Part shown: positions 1-8,976 of the stretch, piece after piece
How the letters are laid out: each line of letters starts with the position of its first letter
How positions within the stretch are numbered: the first letter of the stretch is position 1
Source of the DNA: Acidobacteriota bacterium
Lineage (GTDB): Bacteria; Acidobacteriota; Vicinamibacteria; Marinacidobacterales; Marinacidobacteraceae
Assembly (NCBI GenBank): GCA_009840635.1
Contig: VXNL01000063.1
Location: 1-64,000, forward strand
Direction: 5' to 3'
Length of the DNA: 64,000 nt
Translations under genes and position numbers: made by a program
Notes under the pieces: generated by a model
What the model was told of the DNA's origin: nothing
Databases searched by the model: none
The model's input: only the letters and a program-made list of their open reading frames with translations

Positions 1-51
1 TGCGCGCTGGCGCGCGCTTCGGCGAGTTCCGATGCATCGATTCTGTCCTTT

Positions 52-80
52 TGTGAAAGGGGGGACACCCCCCTTTCACA
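52..80. terminator. Strong G/C-rich hairpin near the left edge
   Basis: Perfect inverted repeat: the arm TGTGAAAGGGGGG (52-64) pairs with CCCCCCTTTCACA (68-80) around a 3-nt loop, and short T runs flank it on both sides. It probably ends transcription of a gene to the left of the window. It lies 147 nt before the first start codon, so it is unlikely to be an attenuator. No gene was found in 1-227. Confidence 0.5.
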
Positions 81-227
81 CTTTCCCCCCAAATTCACTC
101 GGCTCGCGGGACAAGCCTCCCGCTGCCCGTCTGGCAACGAAATTGCAGGGACGTGACATCGCGTTACGCCCGGATCTGCGGGTCCGGAGATGTTCTTCGC
201 GTCGTGATCCGGACGGAGGTCGCTCCC

Positions 228-1400
228 ATGCGGAAGAAACAGGTGGTACTTGCCAATACCGGCTCGCGGGCGGGCGGCTCGCGACGATCCCGTGTCGCCC
301 CGGGCGCGCTGGTCGCGGTTCTTCTCGCGGCATCGTCCGCCCTCGCCGTCCCGCCCCCTGAGGAGGCGCGGGTCATGGTGGACGCGCTGGTGCTCGACCA
401 GGATGGGAACCCGGTGCGCGGACTGAACCGCGGGGACTTCGAGGTCATCATCGGAGAGCGGGTCCGTCCGGTCTCCGACGCCAGGATGGTCGAGGCCGAC
501 GTGGGCCCCCGCCGTTTCGTCTTCGTCGTCAACCGGCGTGGCGCCCTGCCGGCCCAGCTCCAGCGCGTGAAGGATGGACTGGCCGAGTTCGTATCGACAC
601 GCTTCCGCAGTCGGGACCAAGCGCTCGTCATCGATTTCGCCGCGGCGCCGCGAATCACCCGTGGTTGGCGGCGGGGGCCCGGCGACCTGCTTCCCGAGGT
701 GAAGAACATCCCCGCGATGGGTTTCCGGAGTGCCCTCGGGCCCGCCGAGGACGCCGCAGACGCGGTTGTCATGTTCTCCGCGCTCGCCGAGCGCCTCCGC
801 GAGCTTCCGGGCAGGAAAGTGGTCGTGGTCTTCTCAGGGAGCCTCAGCACCTTTGTCGGAACTCCGGGAGGCGATCTCGAACCGGTAGCGCCCTGGGGCT
901 GGGCGGACTTTCCCTCGTCCAAGGCGGGCTCGGATGACGCCCCAAGCATGCTCGCTCACGTCTTCAGCGCGGCGAATGCCTCCCTCTACACGATCCATCT
1001 CGAAGGGGCGCGGCGCCAGGAGGAAGGCATTCTCGTGTCCAATCGGGACGAGTACTCCGGTCCGATGAGGGACTATGGGGATGGCCGCGGGATCACAGCA
1101 CGCCGAGTGCGAAACTCATCCGCTTCGCTGTCCGGCAGGAGAATGAGCGCTTTCGACCGGCCTGGCGATGATTTCCTCTCTTCCCTCGCTTCCGATACCG
1201 GCGGAACTTACACCGCCAGGGCGACCGATTTCGCCCGAATCCTGGAGGACATCGAGTACTCGAACCGGCTCTGGTACGAACTCAGCTTCGAGCCCTTCGG
1301 CAGCAACGTCCCCGGCCACTATCAAGCCCACGAAGTCCGGGTGCGCAAGATTCCCGGTCTGCGGGTGGTCGTCCGCCCGGGTCACGTCGTCCCCAACTGA
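228..1400 (+). CDS. VWFA-related Acidobacterial domain protein, secreted
   Basis: A 390-residue exported protein of the VWFA-related family typical of Acidobacteriota. The start at 228 is chosen because GGAGG (215-219) sits 8 nt upstream and it opens a signal peptide: a basic N-terminus, then a hydrophobic stretch ending in SSALA. After cleavage comes a beta-strand and turn 'VLDQDGNPVRGLNRGDFEV', characteristic of the family, then a vWA-like fold (RRFVFVVNRRG, then GRKVVVVFSGS). The place where a vWA MIDAS motif (DxSxS) would be expected reads NRRGA, so metal binding is doubtful. The C-terminal region (DTGGTYTARATDF to RVRKIPGLRVVVRPGHV) is also conserved in the family. Function is unknown. 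A paralogue follows at 1760. Confidence 0.85.
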   Translation: MRKKQVVLANTGSRAGGSRRSRVAPGALVAVLLAASSALAVPPPEEARVMVDALVLDQDGNPVRGLNRGDFEVIIGERVRPVSDARMVEADVGPRRFVFVVNRRGALPAQLQRVKDGLAEFVSTRFRSRDQALVIDFAAAPRITRGWRRGPGDLLPEVKNIPAMGFRSALGPAEDAADAVVMFSALAERLRELPGRKVVVVFSGSLSTFVGTPGGDLEPVAPWGWADFPSSKAGSDDAPSMLAHVFSAANASLYTIHLEGARRQEEGILVSNRDEYSGPMRDYGDGRGITARRVRNSSASLSGRRMSAFDRPGDDFLSSLASDTGGTYTARATDFARILEDIEYSNRLWYELSFEPFGSNVPGHYQAHEVRVRKIPGLRVVVRPGHVVPN

Positions 1401-1740
1401 CCACGAGGAGCGCATCCTGACTTCCGAACGCGACGAGTCGGCCCCGTTCCGGGCCTTTTCCTCCACCTCCTTTGAGGGCCGTTTCCGAACCGTCTCGCCG
1501 CGCAGCGGCGACGACATCCTGTCCGGTCTCGCCGCCGAGACCGGCGGGTTCTACTTCGCCCGCGCCACCGGGTTCCGAAGGCCGCTCGACCGCATCGAAG
1601 CCCGCAACCGGCTCTGGTACCGACTGACCCTTGTTGGAGAAACGGAAGCTGGCGAGAGAGAATCCGGAGTCCCGCAGGTCCGGGTCCCGGGGTGCGGCGA
1701 CTGCACCGTACTGCCGGCGCCGAGTTCCGCCCCGGAATAG
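1401..1740 (+). pseudogene. Decayed C-terminal copy of a VWFA-related protein
   Basis: The frame directly after the previous stop encodes a stretch that parallels the C-terminal part of the upstream gene. RDESAPFRAF matches RDEYSGPMRDY; SGDDILSGLAAETGG matches PGDDFLSSLASDTGG; and EARNRLWYRLTLV matches EYSNRLWYELSFE. There is no start codon or signal peptide of its own. The last part no longer resembles the family end motif (LRVVVRPGHV) and the frame stops at 1740. The simplest reading is a partial tandem duplication that has decayed. A readthrough or frameshift extension of the first gene is a less likely alternative. Confidence 0.6.
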
Positions 1741-1759
1741 GGCCGCGGGCACACTGCCC

Positions 1760-3706
1760 ATGCTCCGGAAACCCGACCCGGTGAAGACCCTCGGAGGGAC
1801 GAAACTCGCCTGCGGGCTGATCCTCCTCGGGGCCGTCCTTGCCGCCGCCGCGGCGACCGGCCAGACCTTCAGGTTCCGGGCCGCCGCCACCCGGGTCATC
1901 GTGGACGTGCTGGTGCTCGACGGCGACGGGAACCCCGTTCCCGGTCTGAGCCCCGGGGATTTCGAACTGTTCGAGGACGGAGAGGAGCAGCGGGTAGCGA
2001 GCCTCGACGTCGTGGACTGGGAACGCTACGAACTCGGGGAGGCCGTCCCGGACGACGTCCCGCCCGCGGCGCCGGAACTCGAGGCGGCCGACGCCGGCAA
2101 CGCGTCGCCCCGCCGTTTCGTGATCGTCTTCAACCGTCGCGGCGCCGACCCCGTGAACCTGCGGCGCGCCAAGCGGGGCCTCGAGGAATTCGTGTCCCAG
2201 CACATGGTGGACGGCGACGAAACCATGATTCTGGAGTTCGCCCACACGGTCCGGGTTCTCCAGGAGTTCTATTCCGGCAAGGAAGAGACGCTGGCCAACG
2301 TTCGCAGGATCGTCCCGGGGACCTTCCAGAGCCCCGTCGGTCCTGAAATTGACGCCCGCGACTCCTTCCAGATGCTCTACGCACTCGCGGAGGCGCTCGA
2401 GCGAGTGGAGGGACGCAAGATCGTCGTGTTCCTGTCCATGGACCTCCAGACCTTCGCGGACCCGCGCCAGGTGGTCGGCGAGATCGCCGGCACGGAAGTG
2501 GATGAGTTCCCGGGACGGCGCGCCCTCGACGAGACGAACTCGCTCCGGGATGCGATCCTCCAGTTGAACCACGCCAACGCCACGCTCTACGCGGTGAATC
2601 TCGCGGGGGTGTACGGCTTCGAAAACAACATTCTGAATCCTGCGCTGAACGCCTTCGACGTGATGGGGAATCCCCTGCCGGTCGAGCCGGACGACCACCC
2701 CCTGACGCGCATGAATGCCGCGGCCAACGTCCCGATGGAGGGCGGCACCGCCTCCCTCGCGGTGGCGACCGGGGGCACCTACTTCCCGAACCAGACCAAC
2801 TTCGCCGTCGCCCTGAACCGGATCGGCATCCAGAACCAGCTCTATTACCTCCTGTCGTTTTCACCGACGAAGACGGAACTGGACGGCGAGTATCGCCAGA
2901 TCGAGGTCCGGGTACGGGATCGGCCCGACCTGCGGGTCATCGCCCGGCCGGGCTATTTCGCGCGGCGCCGCGGCGACGTGGTCGAAGCGGCCGCGCGCGG
3001 CGACTACGACTACGCCTTCCCGGAGGACCTGAACACCTACGCATACCTGCTGAACCCCAGTCCACACGGCGCCTTCGGGGTGCTCGCCGCCGCACTGCCG
3101 GAGTCGTACCTGGAAGAGCCGGCCGAGGTGCGGCTCCGCGTGGTGGGGCCCGGCGGGGCGGTCCTGAGCGAGGCGGCCGGGCCGGTGGACATCCGGCGTT
3201 TCTGGGTTTCAACGCCCGCGGAGTTGCCGTCCGGAGAACACCGGCTCGAGCTGGTAGTGGAGCGGGGGGGAGAAAGGGTGCACGCGGGATCGTCCGCGTT
3301 GATCATCCCCTCCGGGTTCGGAGAGACCTTCTCGCTCTCGAGCGTTTTTCCTTTCGTCGCTGAGGCCCACGCACCGGAAGCGGTCGGCCCACCGGTGAGG
3401 CCCGTCGCCACATTTGCGCAGGCCGAGGACGCCCGGGTGGCCTTCTTCATCTTTCCGGGGCACGAGGATCCGGTCTCCCAGGTGCGGGTGGCCTACGAGA
3501 TCCGGAACGCCATTGGCGAAGTCGCCGTTGAGGCCGAACGGCCAGGGCGCTTCGATCTCGATCCGCAGCGCCTGGAGGGAACCCCGATCATGCTGCCGCT
3601 CCAGACCGGGCCCCTCCGGGCCGGGAGATACACCGCGGTGGTCCGGGTCACCGACGATCGCCGCAATCGTTCCGCAGTCGGGGAACTTCCCTTCCTGATC
3701 CGTTGA
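1760..3706 (+). CDS. VWFA-related Acidobacterial domain protein, long form
   Basis: A 648-residue secreted paralogue of the protein at 228. The start at 1760 gives a signal peptide (MLRKPDPVKTLGG, then a hydrophobic core ending about AATG); the open frame upstream to 1631 is not needed. Residues about 35-60 carry 'VLDGDGNPVPGLSPGDFEL'. The vWA-like core follows, with RRFVIVFNRRGADPVN again lacking DxSxS, and GRKIVVFLSMDLQTF. The C-terminal third (about 410-648) is an extra beta-rich extension rich in 'RLRVVGPGG' and 'ELVVERGG' strands that the first gene lacks, probably Ig-like. Likely an exported or surface protein; its ligand is unknown. Confidence 0.85.
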   Translation: MLRKPDPVKTLGGTKLACGLILLGAVLAAAAATGQTFRFRAAATRVIVDVLVLDGDGNPVPGLSPGDFELFEDGEEQRVASLDVVDWERYELGEAVPDDVPPAAPELEAADAGNASPRRFVIVFNRRGADPVNLRRAKRGLEEFVSQHMVDGDETMILEFAHTVRVLQEFYSGKEETLANVRRIVPGTFQSPVGPEIDARDSFQMLYALAEALERVEGRKIVVFLSMDLQTFADPRQVVGEIAGTEVDEFPGRRALDETNSLRDAILQLNHANATLYAVNLAGVYGFENNILNPALNAFDVMGNPLPVEPDDHPLTRMNAAANVPMEGGTASLAVATGGTYFPNQTNFAVALNRIGIQNQLYYLLSFSPTKTELDGEYRQIEVRVRDRPDLRVIARPGYFARRRGDVVEAAARGDYDYAFPEDLNTYAYLLNPSPHGAFGVLAAALPESYLEEPAEVRLRVVGPGGAVLSEAAGPVDIRRFWVSTPAELPSGEHRLELVVERGGERVHAGSSALIIPSGFGETFSLSSVFPFVAEAHAPEAVGPPVRPVATFAQAEDARVAFFIFPGHEDPVSQVRVAYEIRNAIGEVAVEAERPGRFDLDPQRLEGTPIMLPLQTGPLRAGRYTAVVRVTDDRRNRSAVGELPFLIR

Positions 3707-3765
3707 CCGGCGCCCGGCCGGCCCCGCTCGGCGAGTCCGCCGGCGCTGCGTTAACGTGGCGGCAA

Positions 3766-4551
3766 ATGCTCCCTTCAGCGACGGGCGTTTCTCGCCGTGG
3801 GACGTTCGCCTGTCTCGTCCTCGCTCTGATCGCGCTGGCGTGCGGGTCCGATACACCTTCCACGCCGGCGCCGACGCCTCCCCCGGCGCCTGCTCCCCCG
3901 GCTCCGCCTCCGCCGGCTCCGACGCCGATGCCGGAACCCGAGCCCGAGTGCCCGGATTCAGCGACCTACGCGGTGACGTTCCGGGCCGTCTGGAATGCGT
4001 CCTCGCACGGCAACCAGCCGCCCTTCCCGTCGGGAGCGCACTTTTCCCGCGTGGTCGGGGCAACCCATGCGCCGGAGGTTTCGTTCTGGAGTTCCGGCGG
4101 CATTGCCACTCCGGGCATCGAGAACATGGCTGAGACCGGCAGCGTGTCCTCGCTCTGCCGGGAAATCGACGCGGAGGCGGATCGCGGTGGGAGCACCACC
4201 TGCGTGAGAGGCTCGGAGTCTTCTTTCCCGTCGCCCGGATCGGCCAGGCTGTCCTTCGAAGCGACGGAAGAACTGCCGCTCATGACGCTGGTCTCGATGA
4301 TCGCGCCCAGCCCCGACTGGTTCGTCGGGGTGAGCGGGATGCCCCTGATGGAAGACCGTTGCTGGAAGGAACGGATCGAGGTGGAGTTGGTCGGCTACGA
4401 CGCTGGAACCGACAGCGGGGCGACGTTCACCGCGCGGGACGCCGACGTGACCCCCCACGAGCCGATCGGCCTCATCCGGGAGCTTCCCGCGGCGGTTCGG
4501 GAAGTGCCGTTCGCGACGCTGGTGCTGGCCCTCAGCGAAGAATCGGGATAG
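3766..4551 (+). CDS. Spondin_N-domain lipoprotein
   Basis: A 261-residue predicted lipoprotein: a hydrophobic leader ends in a lipobox (LIALAC), followed by a proline/alanine-rich spacer (about 35-65) that would hold the folded part away from the membrane. The rest matches the spondin N-terminal domain: 'YAVTFRAVWNASSH', 'FPSGAHFSRVVGATH', 'ATPGIENMAETGS', 'LVSMIAPSPDWFVGVSG' and 'YDAGTDSGATFTARD'. In animals this domain occurs in extracellular-matrix proteins; bacterial members are of unknown role. The start at 3766 fits the signal peptide; a TTG at 3703 overlapping the previous stop is an alternative. The next gene converges from the minus strand. Confidence 0.85.
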   Translation: MLPSATGVSRRGTFACLVLALIALACGSDTPSTPAPTPPPAPAPPAPPPPAPTPMPEPEPECPDSATYAVTFRAVWNASSHGNQPPFPSGAHFSRVVGATHAPEVSFWSSGGIATPGIENMAETGSVSSLCREIDAEADRGGSTTCVRGSESSFPSPGSARLSFEATEELPLMTLVSMIAPSPDWFVGVSGMPLMEDRCWKERIEVELVGYDAGTDSGATFTARDADVTPHEPIGLIRELPAAVREVPFATLVLALSEESG

Positions 4552-4590
4552 CCCCTTGGTCCGGGTAGGGGCGGGACGTGCGCGGAGCGC

Positions 4591-4636
4591 CAGTTCTCCC
4601 GGTGGGGGGGCACCGCGCGTGCCGGCTGAAGGCGGC
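4591..4636 (+). repeat. Degraded partial copy of the fold-back repeat
   Basis: The 18 bases CAGTTCTCCCGGTGGGGG at 4591-4608 are identical to the inner left part of the complete element at 52600-52802, and 'CCGGCTGAA' also recurs downstream in the same order. The terminal inverted repeats are absent here. It lies in the gap between two convergent genes. Confidence 0.4.
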
Positions 4637-4647
4637 GTTCCAAGCGG

Positions 4648-5661
4648 TTATGCCGACTCCGTCGAAAACCCGTGACCCAGGCGGTCGCGGGGATCCAGCG
4701 GGAACTGGTGGAACCCGGTGACGTGCGCGGAACCCGTGATTTCCGGCACGATGCCACGCTGGTCACCGACCCGGGTCTCCCCGAGCATCCGCGCCACGAA
4801 CATCCCGCCGGTCACGCTCTCGATGCGCACCGACCGGTCCGGGCCCAGCTCCCCTTCTTGGTGCAGCACCGCCAGGCGGGCGCAGTTGCCGGTGCCGCCG
4901 GGGGAGCGGTCAAACTGCCGCGGTCCGAAGACGTGCACGTTCCGATAGGTTGCCGTGGGATCCTCGGGCCGCGCCAGCACGGTGGCGATGTTGATGTGGT
5001 CGCTCCCCGGGATCTCCGGATGGCGGACCGGCAGGGTCCGGTTCGCGGCTTCCCGCACCCGCATCCCCAGATCCACGACCTCGCGGAGGTTCCCGAGTGA
5101 CACCTCGAGTCCCAGCTCGCCGCCGTCCACATAGACGAACCAGTTGCCGCCGTAGGCGACGTCCACGTTCAGGTCGCCGATCCCGGGCACCGGCAGGGAG
5201 GCGTTCAGGTACGCCACGAACGAGGGGACGCCGCGGAAGGTGACCGAGACGGCCCGGCCGTCTTCGACCGCCACGACGGACTCGACCGGTCCGGCCGGGG
5301 TCTCGAAACGGATGCGGCGGCACGGGCCCTCACCGGCGGCCATACCCATCTCGACAAGCGCGGTCGAGACCCCGATGGTCGCGTGGCCGCACATGTCCTG
5401 GTAACCCCCGTTGTCCATGAAGAACATGCCGAACTCGGCGTCCGGGCCCGCAGGCTCGGTGAGCACGCACCCGAACATGTCCTTGTGTCCGCGGGGCTCC
5501 GAGACGAGCGCAGTGCGCAGATGGTCGAGTTGGCGCCGGAAGGTATCCCGCTTCGCGGAAACCGAGTCGCCGGCCAGATGGCCGACCCCGCCGGTGATGA
5601 TCCGGGTGGGTTCTCCCTCGGTGTGGGTGTCCACCGCGTTCAGCCAGCGCGATGCCTGCAT
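4648..5661 (-). CDS. Proline racemase / 3-hydroxyproline dehydratase family enzyme
   Basis: A 337-residue member of the proline racemase family (proline racemase, 4-hydroxyproline 2-epimerase, trans-3-hydroxy-L-proline dehydratase). The N-terminal signature DTHTEGEPTR and the first catalytic cysteine (Cys91 in GGYQDMCGHATIG) are present. In racemases and epimerases a second Cys sits in DRSPCGTG, and in dehydratases a Thr; here position 255 is Gly (DRSPGGTG, codon at 4897-4899). Substrate and reaction are therefore uncertain. It is followed closely by an MFS transporter gene upstream on the same strand, suggesting uptake and catabolism of an imino acid or related compound. Confidence 0.85.
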   Translation of the reverse strand: MQASRWLNAVDTHTEGEPTRIITGGVGHLAGDSVSAKRDTFRRQLDHLRTALVSEPRGHKDMFGCVLTEPAGPDAEFGMFFMDNGGYQDMCGHATIGVSTALVEMGMAAGEGPCRRIRFETPAGPVESVVAVEDGRAVSVTFRGVPSFVAYLNASLPVPGIGDLNVDVAYGGNWFVYVDGGELGLEVSLGNLREVVDLGMRVREAANRTLPVRHPEIPGSDHINIATVLARPEDPTATYRNVHVFGPRQFDRSPGGTGNCARLAVLHQEGELGPDRSVRIESVTGGMFVARMLGETRVGDQRGIVPEITGSAHVTGFHQFPLDPRDRLGHGFSTESA

Positions 5662-5676
5662 CTTCGTTCCCCCGGA

Positions 5677-6936
5677 TCAGCCGCGCTCCGCGCGCAGCGG
5701 CCTGTGGCTCCAGAGCAGAGCGTTCAGGACGGTCGCCACCGAAGCCATCGCCACGATGATGCCAAATGCGCCGTCCCAGCCATAGGCATCGATCAGAAAC
5801 CCCATCCCCACGCCGGCGAAGATGGCGCCCGCCGCCCCGATCCCGTCCACGATGCCCGAAGCGGAAGCCGAGGCCTCCTTCCCTCCGAAATCCATGACCA
5901 TGGCCCCCGACATCAGCGAATACGGGCCGTAGAGCGTAAAACCCACGAGTCCGAGAGCGGTTGCGAGCCAGGGGCCCTCGGTGATCGGCAAGCGGCTGAA
6001 GAGGTAGATGGAAAGGGTCAGCACCGCGCACATGACGGCGAGCACCGGCCCCCGGCGCGCGCCCAGCCGATCCGACACCCACCCCGCGGTGATCGAGCCG
6101 GCCGAACCGAGCAGCGGGAAGAGCGCGGAGGTCGCAGCCGCGGCGCCGATGCCGGCGCCGGCCTGCACCAGATAGTCCACGGACCAGCCCCAGAAGCTGT
6201 AGCGGACGACGGAAAGGAGGACGTAGCTCGCGCACAGGATCCAGAAGGCCGGACTCGCGAGCATCCGCCGGCGCGACCGGCTCCGTTCGGCCCCTTGAGG
6301 CGCCGGCTGCGGCTGCGCCTCCCGCGGGCCGGCCGGGTGAATGGCCGGCGGCGGCTCGGGCTTGATGAGGCGGTAGAGCGCCAGGCCGAACAGGGCGAGC
6401 AGGACGGCGTGGGCCCAGAAGAGTCCCGACCACCCGAGCGCCACGATCAGCACCGCTGCCGAGGCGCGGGCGAGGAAGTCGCCGAGCTGATAGCTGATGG
6501 ACATGAAGCCCATCACGCGGCCGCTCTCCCGGCTGGGGTACCAACGCGCCATGATCGGCATGACGGCGAGCCAGCCCATCGTCTGGAAGTACGCGTTGAC
6601 CGCCCAGATTGCAACGAAGACGAACAGCTCCCGGCCGAACCCGAAGGCCGCATTCATCAGCACGGACCCGAACAGCCCGATGAAGAACATCGCCTTGCCG
6701 CCGATCCGGTCGCCCAGGAATCCGTTCACGAGCTTGGAGGCCGCGTAGACCGCAAAGTACACGGAGAGGACCAGGCCGAGCTGGGTGTTCGAGTAGTCGA
6801 AGGCTTCGCCGATGAGCGGCAGCGCCACCGGAACCGTGACCCGGCCGAGGTAGTAGCCCGCGTAGCCGACGAAGAGCAGCGCCGTCAGCAGCAGCCGCAA
6901 CCGCCGGAAGACCCGGCCCGGTCCGTCGTCAGGCAC
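5677..6936 (-). CDS. MFS transporter, OPA (GlpT/UhpT-like) type
   Basis: A 419-residue inner-membrane protein with about 12 hydrophobic segments split by a cytoplasmic loop rich in Pro, Gln and Arg around residues 195-225. Features of the organophosphate:phosphate antiporter branch include 'GYAGYYLGRVTVPVALP' in TM1, the loop 'GDRIGGKAMFF' after TM2, and 'RWYPSRESGRVMGF' between TM4 and TM5. The substrate cannot be named. It lies 15 nt upstream of the proline-racemase-family gene on the same strand, so the two are probably cotranscribed. Confidence 0.85.
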   Translation of the reverse strand: MPDDGPGRVFRRLRLLLTALLFVGYAGYYLGRVTVPVALPLIGEAFDYSNTQLGLVLSVYFAVYAASKLVNGFLGDRIGGKAMFFIGLFGSVLMNAAFGFGRELFVFVAIWAVNAYFQTMGWLAVMPIMARWYPSRESGRVMGFMSISYQLGDFLARASAAVLIVALGWSGLFWAHAVLLALFGLALYRLIKPEPPPAIHPAGPREAQPQPAPQGAERSRSRRRMLASPAFWILCASYVLLSVVRYSFWGWSVDYLVQAGAGIGAAAATSALFPLLGSAGSITAGWVSDRLGARRGPVLAVMCAVLTLSIYLFSRLPITEGPWLATALGLVGFTLYGPYSLMSGAMVMDFGGKEASASASGIVDGIGAAGAIFAGVGMGFLIDAYGWDGAFGIIVAMASVATVLNALLWSHRPLRAERG

Positions 6937-6996
6937 GCTTCCGGTCCGAATCTCCCGCGAGCCGCATGCTCAGCCCGGACGGCGCGCGACCGGCGG

Positions 6997-8703
6997 TCAG
7001 TACTTCCACCCGCGGGTATCGGCGCCCGGCGGCGCGTTCCGCGTCACGTGCGCCGCCATCTCCCGAAACAGCTCCGCGTTGGTGATCGGCATCCAGCCGT
7101 GTCCCTTGTTGGGCCGCCCGTACCGGAACGAACCTCCGTAGTGGGGGCTCTCGGTGGCCTCCAGGAACTCTTCCGCGAGATAGACCGGGTGGTTGAAGTA
7201 GTAGTTGTCCATGTCTCCGCAGATGAAGTGGAGTTTGCCCACCAGGTCGGGGCCGATCTCTCCCCAGTTCGTCTCGAGGTAGTGGCGCAGGTCGTAGCCG
7301 TTTTCCCGCCAGTAGCGCGCCACCTCGCGGTCGATGACGCCGGTCCGCTTGTCCCAGAGCGGACGGGGATAGCCGTCGTCGCCGACCGGCCCGAAAGACG
7401 CTTCCCACGCTTCCAGATAGTCGGTTGACCGGCCACGGCTACCAAGCACGGACGCCAGACGGCTCAGCTCGCGGATGCTCTGCAGCGGCTGCCCATCGTC
7501 GCCGCGGAACGCATAGCGCTCGGGAGCGAGTTGTCCGTCGCTCCAGCCGGGCGCGCGAAACGCGTTCTCGTCCTCGTAAATGTCGATCAGGAAGAACCGC
7601 CGGAAGTCGATGGGATCCGGATAGAAGACCCAGGCGCCCCCGAAGTCGGTCGGCCGGTGCGCCTGGAGGGCGAGCGCTTCGTAGCCGCCGGTGGACCCGC
7701 CGGTGAGCAGGCGCGCCCACCCCTCGGGGATCATCCGGAACCGCTCCTCGAGGTAAGGGATCAACTCGGTCATGAGGGCGTCCTGGTAGGGGCCGTTGTT
7801 GGCCGAATTCACCGCGTAGGAGTCGTCGAAGTAAGGGGTCGGGTGCTGGAACGTGACCGCGATCATCCGCGGGAAGCCTGGAGACCGCCAGGACTCGAAG
7901 AACTCGAACCCATTCTCCACCCCGCGGTTGAGCCTTGCGGTACGGGCGGCTTCCGATTCCTCCACCGGTTCGACCGAAAAGCCGAACGGCGGATCGAGAC
8001 TGAAATGACCTTGCTGGTACACCGTTGGGTAGTGGATGTCCGGATGCGAGTCGTATCCCTCCGGAAGCAGCACCGTGGCCCCGAGATAGACCGGTTGGCC
8101 CCAGAACTCGCTGAGCATGGGGCTCTCGAATTTCACCCGCCGCACCCACGTGTCGTCGGGCGGCACCTCGATCTCCGGAAGCTCCTCGACGAGGCGCAAC
8201 CGCACGGAGAATCCACTGGCGGGATCGAGCCGGACCACTTCCGAGTCGCTGAGCAGGGTGCCGGGGGCCCAGTTGAAGTGCTGCCCTTCCCACTCGTCGC
8301 GGTGAGCCCAGATCACGTGCCCGTCGGCTCGGCGAAACTCGGTGTAACGGACGAGGAGCGCCTGCGCGTAGTAGTCCCCGGCGGGGAGTTCGGCGAGACG
8401 CTCAACCGGATATCCCGGGGTGGAACCGTCGATCACTGCCGGTTCGCCGGGCGCCAGCCCCTCGACGTCCACCGCGAAGAACGGAACGCCTCGCGCGCTG
8501 GAAACCGGCTGGTGGCCGAGGCTCCGCTGCCGGATTGCCGCGATGTCGGGCTCGGTCCCGATGACCACGTAGGCCCGGCCGGTGATCGGTCCCTCGTGAA
8601 GCTCCGGCGGGAAGGAGACCTCGAAGCGGGTTTCCGCCGGCCCCGGCGCGCAGCCGGCGAACCCGAGGAGGCCCGCAACAAGGAGATGGCGAGGCGTCAC
8701 CAA
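6997..8703 (-). CDS. Esterase-like alpha/beta-hydrolase lipoprotein
   Basis: A 568-residue lipoprotein: a short leader ends in the lipobox LGFAGC. Residues about 25-200 form a beta-rich N-terminal domain; the C-terminal part is an alpha/beta hydrolase of the enterochelin-esterase (putative esterase) type. It contains the nucleophile elbow GGSTGG and a candidate catalytic His in 'NKGHGWMP', with 'YPTVYQQGHFS' at the start of the fold. Likely an envelope hydrolase of esters or peptides. It ends 60 nt before the MFS gene on the same strand. Confidence 0.8.
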   Translation of the reverse strand: MVTPRHLLVAGLLGFAGCAPGPAETRFEVSFPPELHEGPITGRAYVVIGTEPDIAAIRQRSLGHQPVSSARGVPFFAVDVEGLAPGEPAVIDGSTPGYPVERLAELPAGDYYAQALLVRYTEFRRADGHVIWAHRDEWEGQHFNWAPGTLLSDSEVVRLDPASGFSVRLRLVEELPEIEVPPDDTWVRRVKFESPMLSEFWGQPVYLGATVLLPEGYDSHPDIHYPTVYQQGHFSLDPPFGFSVEPVEESEAARTARLNRGVENGFEFFESWRSPGFPRMIAVTFQHPTPYFDDSYAVNSANNGPYQDALMTELIPYLEERFRMIPEGWARLLTGGSTGGYEALALQAHRPTDFGGAWVFYPDPIDFRRFFLIDIYEDENAFRAPGWSDGQLAPERYAFRGDDGQPLQSIRELSRLASVLGSRGRSTDYLEAWEASFGPVGDDGYPRPLWDKRTGVIDREVARYWRENGYDLRHYLETNWGEIGPDLVGKLHFICGDMDNYYFNHPVYLAEEFLEATESPHYGGSFRYGRPNKGHGWMPITNAELFREMAAHVTRNAPPGADTRGWKY

Positions 8704-8976
8704 CTGCCGGCGGCTCCTTCAAGCCGGTAATCCGAGCCTCCGGAGCGCACCCCGGATACTGCCGGAATCAGGGAGACCTGGCGTTTCATGCGCATCCGTC
8801 CATCTCCTTCGGCATGCTGCCGCGGTCTGCAACGCCTCCAGTAGACTATCCACTGCCTTGGGGGGGAGGGAAATCCGGGTTCCGGTTGACGTTGTGGCTA
8901 TACGCCCTCCGTCTCCGCGACCACTCTTGGAACCGCGACGGGCGGGCCCCCGTCTTCGTGTGCCCCCGGCGTCCCC
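8704..8976. other. Divergent intergenic region, no gene seen
   Basis: 273 bases separate the esterase gene (minus) from the sterol methyltransferase gene (plus), so promoters for both should lie here. I found no convincing -35/-10 pair; a TTGACG at 8887 has no well-placed -10. No long open frame here has coding features. Confidence 0.4.

Noticed and set aside
5383-7428. 681-codon open frame on the plus strand
   Set aside because: It lies antisense to the proline-racemase, MFS and esterase genes, has Arg/His/Pro/Gly-rich low-complexity composition and no domain; it is a by-product of high GC.
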